This document shows positions 25,601 through 40,600 of a DNA stretch of 64,000 nt, one piece after another. The first letter of the stretch is position 1. The number at the start of each line of letters is the position of its first letter. A program made the position numbers and the translations under genes. The DNA is taken from positions 1,885,662 to 1,949,661 of the forward strand of contig VXAY01004337.1 in the NCBI GenBank assembly GCA_013399855.1, read 5' to 3'. The notes beneath the pieces were generated by a model, which was given only the letters and a program-made list of their open reading frames with translations, was not told the DNA's origin and ran no database searches. The stretch is from Oxyruncus cristatus (Eukaryota; Chordata; Aves; Passeriformes; Cotingidae).

Positions 25601-28600
25601 AAAAAAGGTCTGTCACTAGTCTCAATTCAAGTAAGACGTTCCAGGTGTATGTGAGCATTCTGTTAAGAAGTTTTCAACCAATCCACCCAGGATTAGTTGG
25701 CACTATGATGATTTACATTGGACAGACTGGCCTCACTTGATTAAAAAAAAGTTACAGAATCACATTTTCAAGGTGTGTGCATTACAAGAATTTACACACT
25801 ATTGGTAATTCCCCCCCCCCCCCTTTTTTTTTTTTTTTTTTTTACAGTCACAGATAAAAAAGTAACTGCAAAAAAAAAAAAAACAAACAAACCAAAAAAC
25901 AAAAAACCAGTGACATGGTGTCAATCAAATTATAATAACTTTCACAACCAACACTTAAAGAAACAGGTCATTCCTAACACCATGAAGACATTAAATTGAG
26001 TATAACACAGAACTGCTGCTTTACAAATATTTCCATCCAACCCCATTACTTGGGGATACAAGTTAATCTCCCAAACAAACAGAAACAAAGAACTTTACTC
26101 TTCTGGGATGAAGGCCCAACCAAGCTGTCGGTATCTACAAAGAGAATCCTTTGTGCCAAAGAATATTCTCATGCACTAGAAAAGCAGTGAATGAATAAAA
26201 AAAAAAACCAAAAAAAACCCCAAACACAAACCTTTTTTTTGACAGCTTTGATGAAGCATGCAGCCTGTATCAAAAGAAGACTAACACCAGAGAAGTTTTA
26301 AATCACTAGAGAAATTAAATTCAAAAGCAATTTATTGTTATGAACAAATTCCAGAGGGTTAATGATTATCATCGGACACGTAAGAAACAGCCACTAAGAT
26401 TTAAAAACAAAAAACCACAATACAGAACACTACAACCCTCCACTCTTCCAACAAAGAACAGCATGGAGTGGTTTAAAAAAAGCAGAAATAAGCTACTACT
26501 TCTTTTGGCACAGGGAACAGCCACATACAGCTTTAATGTTTGAAAATGAATCCCATATTAGTCTTACCTAATGTCTGCTCTGCAAATTATTGGCTTAAGT
26601 GGTGATTATTGGCTTAAGAAGTAAATACTGAAAGCTTTTCTCAGTGTAACGTTTTTGCAGCAGATTTTGTGGTGTCAGAGAGGACTGTTCACACTGCAGT
26701 CCAGAAATACTGATACTCATACATCAAACGCAGAAAACACACAGTTCCACCTCTATTTTAACACAATGATCAAATGAGAAAACAAAATTCATGCATCGGG
26801 AATTCACCTCTGGCAACTTATCTCCTTGTACACATAAATCAGTAAGAGAGAAAACGTCACAGATAAGTTCCTCCAACATACTGAAAGAGGTCTGAAACTA
26901 CTGTACAGTATAGCCCATTTGACAGCAGATAATCAGAAGACACCAACCACTCTGAAAACAGATGCTAAGTAAGGCAGAAAGTGAATAAATTAGTAGAAGT
27001 ACAAATTAAGTATAGAGAATAGCTGTCCATAATACTCTATTGATTTCAGTGCTCTGTTTCAGGATATAAAAAGCACTAGAGAAATTAACCATTGGAAAGA
27101 ATGAGTAAACTACAACCTAGCAATTTCCTGCTTTAAGGGCCCTAATAAGCAGTATCTCAAGAGATAGGAATATAATATTACTTGCATAAAGCCATCTAAC
27201 CACTAAGGGAGAAAAAGGTTTATTATATCTCTCCAGTGCTGATGATTAAATGAAAATATATGATAGAATAGCGAGACCTAACATATATTACAACCCCATC
27301 GCAGATTAAAATCATCTCTCTGCTGACTGTTCCTTCAAGAAGTAGGTAAGACAAATTCAGAAGTGAGGAGGATAATACAGCTCAAACTGAAAGCTGAGAG
27401 CAAACACAGAGCAATCAGCATTTAACGGTGCTTCTACTCAGACTTAAGGCATCCCTTCATTAACACAATTGAACATTCACCCTGTTACTGTGAAGTACAA
27501 TGCATTTTAGGCAGGGCACTGTATGTAGTCAAGGAGATGCTCTCAAGAAAACATTCATAACTTCTTTCAGACATATGCCATACATAAGTCTGCCATATAA
27601 AAGATGCATTCAGCTGCTGGAATTCACCTGAACAATTACTGACATGTAATTTGGATTCCCTGACACTGCAAGAGCTTTTTTTTTTTTTTTTGAAAATATC
27701 AACCTCCACACTGTGCCCCAAACTACCACTGCCTGAACTTCTTGGCTGCTCTAATCAGGGGGGAAAAAAGCAATGTCTGTGGAAATGTATGAGCAAGTTA
27801 GAAAAAGACAGTAAAAAGTATTGTTTCAGATTCTTTCACTTTGAGTTTATTTTTAAATATTTTAATATATTAAATAATAGAGAAAAGCATAACTGTTATA
27901 AAGTGGGAAGTCAGTTTTGATACTCAGGTAGAAAAAGAAAAGTAAAGCCATTTAATTGAGTACGAAAAGATTACTATATTTGCAGAACATCATTTCAGGA
28001 GCTACTTTTTGTGGTGACAGCAACAGCCCAGCCTCAGCAAATGCCCAAGCCTCAGACTTACATGGTGAACTTTTGTATTCCTCTGACAGCCCAGAGACAG
28101 CATTCAGCACATGACATTAGAGAGTAAACTTTGTGAGAGCAGTCCTGTCAACTTCTTGAGACCCAAAGCCTTAAATACTTGCATGATCATATCTCAGTGG
28201 AAGTATTTATGTTTCATGATCCTCAAAATGGAACCAGCAAAAAAAGAACTAAAACAACCACATAAAACTAGACAACACAGACTGAGTCAGTAAACTCTGA
28301 ATCATGTAAACTATTTTAAGTTTATAAAGAAAATCATAAATTAAAAAAAGTAACTACATTTTAGGAAATGCTCTCAATTGCTGTAAACTAACATTCGCAC
28401 CGAATTCTTCTAGTTTCTTTTTAAATGCATTATCCAATATTCTTCCCAAAAACACAATGAAATATTCACAAGTAGATTGTTCTTTAGCTGCTTCAACAAA
28501 TCTGACCTAATGAATATTTGGCCAAATAAGCCAGAAAAGTTTTTTCAAGAAGATCCAAAATCCAAACATAAAGCAAACATCCCTACAGAAAAATTGTAAG

Positions 28601-31600
28601 AGGGAATAATAGGATAAAGAGAACAGAAATGGTGGCATGAGTTTTTTTCACCACGGCGCAAACTGGTTATTAGCTTCTTTTCCATAGCTCTAACATTATA
28701 ATATTAGAATAATAATAGTTTTCACAGTTAAGAGAAAAAGGGTCCCAAAAATGTTCAGCAGTGCCACTAAGTTACACCTCCACAGTTAAAATACCTGCAC
28801 ACATAACAGGGACCTCCTGATTTCAACTAGAAACCTTGATAAATGCTTTCCATTGATGTAAGACAGTTCAGATTTCAATATGCAGACAAACAGAAGACCA
28901 CAGAATCAAAGAATCACAGAATCAATTAGGTTGGAAAAGTCCTCTGAGATCATTGAGTCCAATTGATGACCAAACACCACTCTGTCAACTAGACCATGGC
29001 ACTAAGTGCCATGTCTATTTTAAACACCTCCATGGATGATGGCACCCTGAGCAGGCCATTCTAATGTCTAAACACCCTTTCTGTGCATACATGCCTCCTA
29101 ATGTTCAATCTAAACCTCTCCTGGCACAGTTTGAGGCTATGTCCTCTCGTCCTGTTGCTGGTGGCCTGGGAGAAGTTGCCTGGGGTGCCAACCCCCACCT
29201 GGCTACAACCACCTTTCAAGTAGTTGTAGAGAGCAATAAGGTCACCTTCCCTTCTTCTCCAGGGAAGCCCAGCTCCCTCAGGCACTCCCATAAGACTTGT
29301 GCTGCAGATGCTTCACCAGCTTCATTGCCCTTCTCTAGACAGACTCCCAACACCTCAATGTCCTTCCTGACTTGAGGGACCTGGAACTGGACACAGTCCT
29401 TGAGGTACGGCCTCACCAGTGCCAAGCACAGAGGGACAATCACTTCCCTAGTCCTGCTGGCCATGCTATTTCTCATACAGGGCAGGATGCCACTGGCCTT
29501 CTTGGCCACCTGGGCACGCTGCTGGCTCGTGTTCACCGGCTGTTGACCAGCACGTCGAGGTCATTTTCCACTGGGCAGCTTTCCAGCCACTCTGTCCCCA
29601 GCCTGTAGCACTGCATGGGGTTATTGTGGCCAGGAAAGGTTTTCTAGCAAACATTGAAAACATTTTGAGTAAAGTTCTCTGTCATTCACGGGGAGGTGTA
29701 AGCCCGTAACTGGAGGATTTTTTTTGCCTTTTTTTAAACTGCTTGCAGCGTTAAAAACTGGTGAAGAGGTGAACATACTGGGCCAGGTTTTGTGAATCAG
29801 TGTAGCTATACCGATATGACACTTTTACACCAGTTGATCGTGTGGTCCTTATGATTATGAACAGCAACAGAGAACTGCCTTCTCATGCCCTTGGTGGCAA
29901 GAGACGTGTAAAGAGTAACATGTTCCCCTTCCCTTAGCCGATTTGGATTTGTGAATTTTTATGAATCTGCACAATATGGCTATCGAAACACTACGAATAT
30001 TTGCAAATGATCTGCTACACAACAATTTTGCTCTAATTTATGTTCAATTTTTTACTGCATAAATACATATACTTTTATCAGCCAGCATACAGGTATCAGT
30101 ACTTACCTGTGATCTAAATGATGAATAGAGAGAATAACCCCTGAATTCAAATGGGCTTGTTTTAAGGTCACAAGAATTGTGAATTCATATTTATTTCTTA
30201 ACTTCTGAAAAAAGATTTCAGCTGTTTCTGGAGATGCCTTAACACTTCTTGAAGTATCTAAAAAAAACACAAGAGGAAAAACACTCTGTATAAAATCTTA
30301 CTTTAGTTTATACCCTCATTCAAATAGCTTACAAAATAACAAGCTAGTTCTGAGAAGCACAATTGAACAGACGGGCAAAAGCAGGGACCAAAGTATTTTA
30401 AACATCAGTTTCACGTGTAATAGGAGACATTTCAATGAACGAGAACACATTTTCTAGGACACCTATTCTATTTTGCTGAAGAGTGATGTTTTATTTTGAA
30501 TCAGGGTCATAACTCTTTTACTTTCTCCATGGATGCCCACATGGTACCTTTAATATCTCCTCCAAAGTATGGGCTCACTAGCAGTGAAGAATAGAGTAAC
30601 AACATTAAATATGAGGCTAAACCATGAAGCATGACCTGAGCAACTATTTAATGACTTTACAAAAATGTAAAATACAGAAAGAAATAAATACAAAAAAGAA
30701 AAAATCAAAACCAAGCAAAGAGCAGACCTCTTTAGGGACAATTTACTCAGTTTTAAGTAATTTTATAGTTATCTTAAACAACTCATCAAATTTCAAAATA
30801 TATTATTGTTAATTAATCACTATATACTCCAGTTGTGTGGCATTTAGCTGCTGCTTCTTGCACAGAATGTCATGAATGTCATGTAATGTCACACACAAAA
30901 TAAAGATTTTAGCTTTAAAAACACACAGTGAAGACTGAAGCAATATTTCTGCTGAATTTGTACATAACATGCATAGAATATAAAAAGGCCCAAGCTCAAA
31001 ACCTCTAGAGAGATAATTTACAAAATAAGATGTCAAATGCTAGAAAAACAATTCCCAAGGTTTACCATAATACATTATACCAGGAAAAAATTAATATACA
31101 TTTTTAATGCACAAAATCAATTCATTAGCATGTGTAATCAACTGTGTAAGAACTAAATCAATTCACAAGCTTCTTGTCATAGTAATTTGGCCATCCTGCT
31201 CCATGTGGGGACACTAACTCAGGAACAGCAGTAGAGTTAACTGCAATAGAACTGGTGATTTTCTTTCGGCAGCACTGGAGCTGAGCTCTCAAGTACACCA
31301 CTCTCAGCGTACACTACTGTTCTTAAAACAGTTTCATTCTTTAGGCTGGACCTATGAAAATGCTGCTCTTCATTAACAGAAAAGAGCTCTGTTTTATGGA
31401 CTGTGTATTTAAGAAATGTAACAACCTGTACAACTCTGGAGTCCTAACAAAGCTCCTGCATAGTATCACACCAGGCTGAATTTCATTCGTTCTTCACAAA
31501 GGGGAATCCAAAGAAACAAAACAAAAATCTGATTTCTAAATTTCTACCAAATTCCTATGGTATTCTCATTAGCAACTGATGAAAAAGAGTATATGCATAA

Positions 31601-34600
31601 CACTCCTACCCTTACAAAAGGCCAGTTTACACCTAAATAACCATCTCCCCCTCCCACATGCCCTTTTATTCCAAATGGAGCTATTGGGATGCAAACATTG
31701 CACTACAGATGGTCTGTGCTTTAGCAAGGAAACAAATCTTCACTGTCACATGGAGCTCTCCAGAGATGTCCCAGTCCTCATCGCTGTGCTGAGAGAGGCA
31801 GGGGAAACACAGAGTTGCCTCAGCACCCCCAGGAGAAGAATCTTTTTTGAGGTCTATTCATGTCAGCCCGAGTCATCTAATCACTAGGTTGGAGGAGAAT
31901 TTTCCATCCTCTATTCTATCAAACCTTATCTGGGTACCCTATAATCATTCACTGTGGCCTTAGATAACCTTGTACACAGACAATAGCATCAAGACCTGAT
32001 TACATCATGCTCGAAGCCTGTATATTAAGATTACTGTCACATTAACTGCTAGAGTATTAAACTGCTGAAACACATGGTCATTCAGTTTTGGTATTGTAAA
32101 CAGGTCAGTTCATACTTGCTGCTCAAAAAAGTTACACAGCCTTTTGAATTGTTACTACTCTTACAAAGCACAAAACTCTTTGTTCAGGGCAGGCACCAGG
32201 TGGATTTCTTGAAAGCAAGATGACTGAAAGGTCCTTGATCCACCAGATCCATTCTTTTCACACTAACACAAGAGCGCAAATCCCTCCTTCCAATTGGCTT
32301 TGAACATTAGCAGTAGGTGCTTGATAGATGACCAGCTATGCTAGATAAATAATGCTTCAGGCTTGTTCTTGACATTTGGCTTCTAGCAATCAGTTTAACA
32401 CCCAAGGAAAAAACTTACTGGAACTGGACTTCTTCCATAATAGCTTGGAAAAATCAAACTGGTATACCTCAGATAATAATTTGTGGTATCTCAACAGTTA
32501 CATAAAAACCCCATACTATGAAGATTTCTAATACACAAATCCAAAGGCATAAATCTCTTTAAAATGCAAAAATAAGGAGAGAACTATTAGTTTGAGAAAT
32601 TTGTCTCTAGCCATGATACATATATACTGGGTTTACTTTGCTAGAGTATTGCCTGTGTTTGGTTTGATCATACCATGACAACTCACAAACCCACAGTGTT
32701 ATCATCCCATCATAAATTTATAGAAGAAAGTGACAATGAAAGAAACAAAAACCCAAACTCAAAGCATATCTCACACTCAAGTTAGAGGTCTTTTAAGATC
32801 TAACACTGCAAAGCAATCTGAAAGCCCAGTGAAGAAAACCACTGACCACAAAACTTGCAGGAACTCGGCCCTTCAGAAGACAAACCTAGCAGCTGCCTGT
32901 GTTTGCAGCAACCCTCACTACTCACATGCATTTTCCCCTCTCAGAGACAATCTGCAGCCAGAGCTCTGCAGCAAACACCAACACCACACCAGTGTTTCCT
33001 GGAGGTTTTAAGAGCAGACATTGTCATTTCAGTCATGTTCATGAGATGATAATTACTGCATTATAACCAAGACAGCAAGTCAAACTTTCACCAGGACTCA
33101 TTCCAAAGGACAGGTCCAAAGGCACTTCCACCAGTGCAAATCGGTGTTGCAGAAAGAAGCAGTTTTATCCTTTGCTGTCACCAGCCTTTAATTGCTTCTC
33201 CTCATCCCTGTGGTGACAACAGCATTCACGTAAACATATGAGGAACCATATTAGGCAACTGACCTAATCTTAACTAGCCCACCCATGCCTCACCACCAAA
33301 AAAAAAAAAAAAGAAAGAAAAAAAAAAAGGGTGTTGGAAGCAGCCTCAAACAAGTTACCAAAGGTAAGCAGGAAAATTTCCATACACAGCACCAGCAGCA
33401 TACTAAATCACACAGTGGAAAGACTTAAACCATTCATTACAGATGTTTTCTAATCCACAATAAAAAAAACCCAGTTATTAAACAATGGATAACCTGTTTC
33501 AGCAAAGGGTGCGCTCTTAAGTTTCTGAAGAGCATCTAAAGCTAAACATACAGTATGAACTGAATTGTAAAACAGATTACTGCAGAATAGTCTTTGAAGG
33601 AGGCATCCTAACAAATTGAGCTCCACAGTTTGTTTCATGTGTACATAACCAGCTTTTAACAGCAGCATCTATAAGTCAGTTGTGCATCTGAGTAAGTTTG
33701 CTGAACTATCCAAATTAAAGTATAGTGGTTTGTGAGAAAAAGAAGGGTTGCAGGCTAAAATGAAACTGAAAAATATAATAAGGCTGGCTCAATTTTGTTT
33801 CATTTTCCTACACTAGTTGGGGTGAGTGTCACAAGCATATATTCACATTCTGTCACTTCCCCATATTCCAATTTTTGGCTAATATTTTCTTAAATAAGAA
33901 TTTCACACAGACTACAAAGGGCAACTGTTTACTTAATATTTTCTTTTATTTAAGTAATCAACATGGGCTAAGCTGCTCCCAGCCGACGGGACAGCATACA
34001 AAGCCAATCCAAAAGCAGAATTTTTCCAACTCTGAAAGGGTGAGAAGGTTTTTAAGTGGAGCACAGTACATTCAAATTCAGGAGTTGCATTCCTGTAATG
34101 AAAACTGAAGACAGAGAGAAGTAAAACAACCTTTATTAGACCAAAACCCTACTAGATGTGATGCACTTAACATACTTCAGCAGAAAAGCTGGTTGTTCTG
34201 CTATTTGAACTGATACATAACAGCAGCTCATAAAACATTGAGCTACTTTTCCTATATATTTTTTAATTGCCTTCTCATAGATCCCAAATCGTTTCAGAGA
34301 GGACAGCAAAACAGAAGAAGCTACAGTTTTACAAACCCACGTGAACTTCAGTTGGTTTCTCCAAGGCTGTAGGAAGGAACTCAGCAGGAGTCTGGGGGAA
34401 GGGGCTGCAGTTCTACCTCAAATTTAAAAAACTACAAGACAGAGAGTAAACACTAACCCTGTAAGATCCCAGTGGGGTCATTCCCAAAGGGTGTGCTTAA
34501 GCTGCAGGGCCCAGGAGCACTGTCCAGTTCCCAAGCCTGGGTGAACACTAGGACTACAACTTAAATGTACATCAGGATACAAACGGTTGCATCTAGATCT

Positions 34601-37600
34601 TTATGTACCCAAGTGCTCCCTGTAAACTGGGTACAGCCTGGTCTCCTCTGAACAAAAATAAGTGCCAGGAGTAAGAATGCTAGTAAATCTCTCAAGTTAA
34701 ATGATCAGGACCTTGGGATACCCACAGACTGTTTAGGGAGATAGCCCACAAACTGCCCTTGTAGTTTAGACACCACCATGATGTGATGTGTCTCCCTTCT
34801 TATTTCCGTTAAAGAAATGCTTCAGCAAGGATGTATGCAGATAGAAATGCAATGGATGGGAAGGAGAAAAGAAAGAGGGCAAAATGCTCTTCAGTTAAAA
34901 CTAAACAATCGACACAAAACCTGACTTGAAGCCAAATCATTAAATCAAATAAAAACAAGGGGAAAATGTCACCGTTTGTTCTCACAGCATTTGGGGAGGT
35001 TCCAATTGCCTTTGCTTTGTAGCTTCCTCTATTCTGAATGTCAGCTACAGCTTTGGTGTGTCCTTCAGCTTCCTTCAGTTCAAACCATATGCAAAGTCCC
35101 ACAAGTCACAAGAGACTGACACAAAAGACTAGAAGAAGGACCTGTCTCTGAACACATTTTCCCCCACACTATATTGGCTGCTCATACTTAGAAAATTAAC
35201 TTAATACTGTTCATCCTCAAAAAACGGTAGTCATATCACTTCTGACCAAAACTGTGGCTCACCTACATGCTACATACTTTGGTGTTTAAAGTCCTCTTGG
35301 CACAACTAAGAATTCAAATCCACTGCAGGACAAGAGGAGGGAAAAGGTACTGAGAGCCTGGACACTAGGCTTAAAGGCAGTTGCAGTGTTTCCAATCTGA
35401 AATATATAGGGTCCATGACTAAGGGTTTCATGACCTTTGGACTCACTAAGCAAAAAGCAAATAAGAGGTAAATAGGTACAGTAAAGGTTCTAGTGACGGT
35501 ATCTCCACTAGCATATTTCTGACAATTTTTCAAACCTTTTGCAAATGAAAGGATAAGAAACCTAACCGTAGGAAAACCTGAAATTTAAATGTGTAGGACT
35601 CCAGATTAGAAGTATTCTCAGCACAGGAGGCTGAAACACCTGATTTGCTAAAGAGCAATACAGATCCTGCCACACTAGATTGTTAGTAAAACAACTCCCA
35701 CCAAACCACCATAGAAAATGAGAATGTGCTCTCCTGACCATTTCTGAAAGGAATTTTAAAAACGTGCAGATCAACACAGGGTAAAGCACCACACATACAA
35801 AGGGACTATCAAAATTTTTTAAAGGCATACATGATACAGAAAACTTCTGTTCCTTTTTCAGAAGAAATAGTATCCCTTTCAGTGTAACTATGTCATCATC
35901 CTAGATACTATCACCAGGAGAGAGGGTGCTACACAGGGCAGACCTATTAAATGATAACAAAATGATGAAGATAAAAGACTATTCCTGTTACTGAAATTCC
36001 ATTTCTAGGAAATAAAAAAGTGTGCTCTGCACCATGTATTTATTATTGTAATGCTTTCTGGTGATTTACAGTTTCCAGATTATCAATTATATGATGCAAT
36101 AGCTTTTTTTTAATACCAGTTTTCCCTCGTCTATATTCCAACCCTATTTTTAATTCCTCTTTAGATTTTGAAGATGCTTTGTATGTGGTCCCTTATAGGT
36201 AGTATTAAGTACTGCTACGCAGAATTATGTTGTTTAGGTTTTTCACAGCAATACCACTGTAAAACCCACTATGTTTGAACAAGGACACAGATGTAGCATT
36301 GAGTGGGATTTCTCTCTGCTTCGTCATTTCAATGGAGGCTCCAGCTATACTTAAAAGGTAGCAGCTACTGCAGCTTTATAAATATATATGTGTATATAAA
36401 CACGCACACACAGAGCTCCCTTCAGGCACAAAGTAGCTTTCTAGAAGCTGCTCTGAGAACACCTTGAAACCTGTGGAGAAAAATCAAGCCTGTCTTGTTT
36501 TCCTTGCTGCTGCCATCTGTGGCATATGCACCTAGTTATGCTTGGCTGCATACCATCACATGAGCACTTTGTGTCAAAGTGACCTAACAACAAACAAAAA
36601 TATCACACCAAGAAATGCTGTTAACACTGGGACACTGAAGAGCAAAAGAAAAATAATGCATTGCCTTCCAGCCATACTCGTACTGTAATAAGGGCATGAT
36701 ACACATGAGAACTACTAAAGGACTGATTTTATTTTCAGTCCCTTGTCATATAGCATGGTCAGGATTTTAACAGTTATTCAAGTCATGCTCTGAGGGGGAG
36801 GACAGGAAGAAGAGGCAGTGTTGTCAGTCATTTCCAAATGAAAAAGCAGGTTACTGAAACTAAACAAAGCCTAATCAATTAAAAACAATAAAGTACAAAC
36901 TTAATGAGAATAATAAACCATCCAAACAGATTATGCTAGGTGTAGATCAAGCTGCATGACATGACCTACCCTTCTCCCTGAAGACATGACACAATTCAAA
37001 TTCTCAATTATATCACATTCCAGTGGTGAACTATCACACAATAATGGACTGTAGATCAGTACCCACTATGGTACCTCTGGATCAGGATCATGCTTGGTGT
37101 AGATATTCCAACACCCTCTCGGCAACACACCACATCTCTCCCTCACTTGGTTCTCATTGTGCAAGTGTCAGTAAGACTTATTCATGCTCTCTGCTCAGTT
37201 ATTTTCTCTCAAGACCTCCTTTTGTGACCAGTATGATGCTCCTGAGGACTTAACTCCTGCAGCCTGTGTTTCACAGAATCATTTAGGCTGGAAAGGGGCC
37301 CTTGAGATGATCTAGCCACACTTCTGAATGCTCTGGAGGGCTTACGTTCCCCCCACGCCCCCTTAAGAATCTGTTTCTCCCTCTTTTCACTGGTTTGAAT
37401 CTCTCATCCTAGTTTTCCTTTATCTCTGGCTTTCTGGGGTACAAGCATTTTTTGCCCACATAAGGGCTAATTGCCTTCAGCTCACCAACAGTGTTAAGAA
37501 TTTTAGTGCTGATTTATTTTCACACAACACAATGGTGAGCTTAAGAAAACATTAATATGAGATCCATTTTAATTTTACAGATAACCACAACCATGTGGTC

Positions 37601-40600
37601 TGCATGAAAAATTGACTTCTGACACAAGAGAATGTCCAACAGTCACCAACACAGATAGAGAGCTCCAGAAAACTTAAGCCTATATCCTAACAGCAAAAAT
37701 AGCAGAGCATGGCAGGGGGAGGGAGGCCACTATTGTTAAAAATTACATCTGAAGCATGCCAGGTACATCCAACACCTTTGTTGCTAGCCACAGGTCTCCA
37801 GCAACAGACTGAGCAACAGCAGCAGATGAGGGGGAAGTGGCAGAGAGACCTCTGCCTGAGGGCAGATGGGGGACATCAATGCCACCAACTGTACTGGCAT
37901 ACTTAGAAAAATCTCTACTCACAGGATATCTGTGTTGATGACAGAAAAATGAAAGGTTACAAGGTTTTGTATTGGGAATATCAAAGAGGAGGGATCCAAA
38001 GAATGCCATTACACACAACTCAGCTGTAAGCAGGGTAGATGGACCGAAAATACATGGGGAACTTGAGCTACCATCGCCAAAGGTTTCAAGGATGTTGGGG
38101 AGTCCAGATGCTCCTGCAAGAATTTTTCTTTCAAATCAGGTATAAATGGAGTCCATGCTTCTATGAATTTGTCAACTAGCCCTGTTAAATCAGGTACAGG
38201 TTTTCAACTGATACCAAATTTATAAGCTTGGACGAGTTGAAAAATCACAAAATTTTTCCAAACCCTAATTTCTTTTGGTCTCTTCTCCCAGGCAACCAGC
38301 CGTAAGACAAGAGGGCATGGCCTTAAGCTGTGCCAGGGGAGGTTTAGGTTTGATATCAGAAAGAAATTCTTTACAGAGAGAGTAATCAGCCATTGGAATG
38401 GGTTGCCCAGGGAAGTGGTGGATTCTCCATCCCTGGAGGTTTTCAAGACGAGGCTGGACGTGGCACTTAATGCCATAGTCTAGTAACCACAGTGGGGTTG
38501 GATCAAGGGTTGGACTTGATGATCTCCAAGGTCCTTTCCAACCCATCTGATTCTATGATTCTTTGCTCTTGTAGGCTTATTTTAACTGGGTATCACTAAA
38601 ACATTCTGAAGTGCACTAAGGAACAGGTTTCAGGAGAATACAAAGGTACCGGTTTCATTATTGAGTACCATGTGTTCTATGCTACTTTGTGTCTTTGAAA
38701 ATCTCTCCCTATACTAGAGCAATTCCACCAATACCCTAGATCTCCAGAGTCCAGAAACACTTACAGGGTCATCCACCCATCCTCAGCATATTAACTAAAT
38801 GTAAAACAATTACTACAACATAGCTAATGTCTTCTAAACATTTTATTCCATGCTAAAAAATAAAAAGTGTGGAGATTTCCACCACTTCTTTTCAGTAGCT
38901 ATTCCACAATCTAAACTAGTTCACTGCGAAAGTCTTCTTTTATCTTAAATCCTCTCCACTTGTAGTATCATTATGTTACTCTTACCTCTAGCTCTTTGAA
39001 TACTAAATAATTCCTTCATTTAAAACCTCTAAGAATTTTCTAATACTAGACACTTATCATGCAACACTTTCGTCATTGCTTGAACAAGCTGTACATACTG
39101 AAGTTCTTTCGAAAGCTTTCTTAGTAAGCCAGTCCTTTTGTTACTGCATAATCAGGTTTGTTGTTCTCTTTAGTCCCTTCAAGTCATTGATATTTTTCTG
39201 AAATACAGAAACACAGGGTGAATGCAATAACCCAGAGACAAACTCAGTTTTAAAAAAATTCAACCTCACAGATCTTATTCCTGTATGCTTTCCTTACACT
39301 AACGGTATATGCAGGGAGTCTTAAAAAGAGGTTCACTGAACAGGGTACACAAGGTTTTCCTCAAGTCTACCCTCTTCCTTGAATGGGTGCCGAGCAAATC
39401 TCAGGACTATATCAAGTTCAAGGCATATTAGTCAATGTCACAGGAAATCTTAAGAGTGCCTTTGGAACAGCTGGGGCACAACATGCAATTGTGTGTTTAG
39501 AGAGTTATTAAAACACAGATTATTGACTGCAAAACCAGAAAAGGTCCTTTGAAACCCTTCTGGATCATTACACGGCTGTATCTAGAGACTGGTGGACTTC
39601 CAGCCATAGAGTCACAGCTGGTACATGTCACCTCTTTTAGGATAAAAAATATGGATGTTACCACCATCTAATTATACTTAAATAAGTATTTATGCTGGGG
39701 AAATTGCATAAGTGTTGCTCTAACAGAGTAAGCAATTCTACAACTGGAGGTCTTTTTCTTATAATACTCCTTCTGTTTTCAGAGAGAGAAATAGCCACTC
39801 AAATTCCACTAAAAGAGTTCTGAGTTATGGATCGCTAGCAATATTGATTATAATGGCTCCTTTGGAAACATTACAGACTATTGCAGCAATGTTTTGCTGC
39901 AGCCAATGTTAAACTGCCAAAAGCCTTTTGAACACTGTGTCTTCAGAAGTCTCTTTTAGTCTTGTAAGAGACCATGCCTATTGCTTTAGCACCTTGCAAC
40001 AGCCCGGAGTTGCGAGCAGCATCTCATGAGATGATTCAACATAAAAGTCAGTTTTCTAAGCCTGCATCTCTTTGAAGTCATCAGCACTACACACTCCCAA
40101 AAACACGTATGCACCAAAAAAGAAAAGCAAACAAAATGTTGTTTAATGTAACAAATAAGTAGAATTTTTAACTGTAAAATTCTTCCATGTTGAAAATGGT
40201 TACAGTTTTTTTTTCCTAATAAAATATAATTTAAAGAGAAAAAAAGAAATAAGAAAAAAATTTACATCACTTAAATGACATATTTGCTACAAGTTTGGTA
40301 TAAGTTTTTAAGGTTCACTAATAGATACCTGAGTGAACATTCGTGATGGGTATTTGTCCAGTCAAAAAATTAAAAGCTGAAGTACCCTTTCTTATCATAT
40401 TTCCCCTCAGATTCTCCTGAGAGGAAATCTTATGGACAATGCCAACAGGAAAAAATTAGCATTTCTTAATCATTGAGATAAAATATAGAGGAATTTAGGC
40501 AAAACACATGGACATGGAAGGAAAAGAAAAAAAAAAAAAAGGTGAAAAATCCTTTTTTGTCCCTTATTCAGTTGTACCTTAACAGTACAGGTAGAAGAAT

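Larger units (their letters stand above)
18754..30106 (-). other. NELL2 intron 3 (about 11.4 kb)
   Basis: AT-rich intron. Its start (the right end, just left of exon 3) carries a long CR1 copy (28900-29631). A C13-T20 tract lies at 25811-25843 and a T16 run at 27676-27691. A 195-codon open frame on the sense strand (24457-25044) and a 150-codon frame on the other strand (19916-20368) are the longest open frames here. I recognise neither. Confidence 0.85.

Noticed and set aside
25811..25866. Plus-strand C13-T20-ACAG as a real splice acceptor
   Set aside because: There is no gene on the plus strand here and no coding sequence follows. It is best read as a homopolymer tract.
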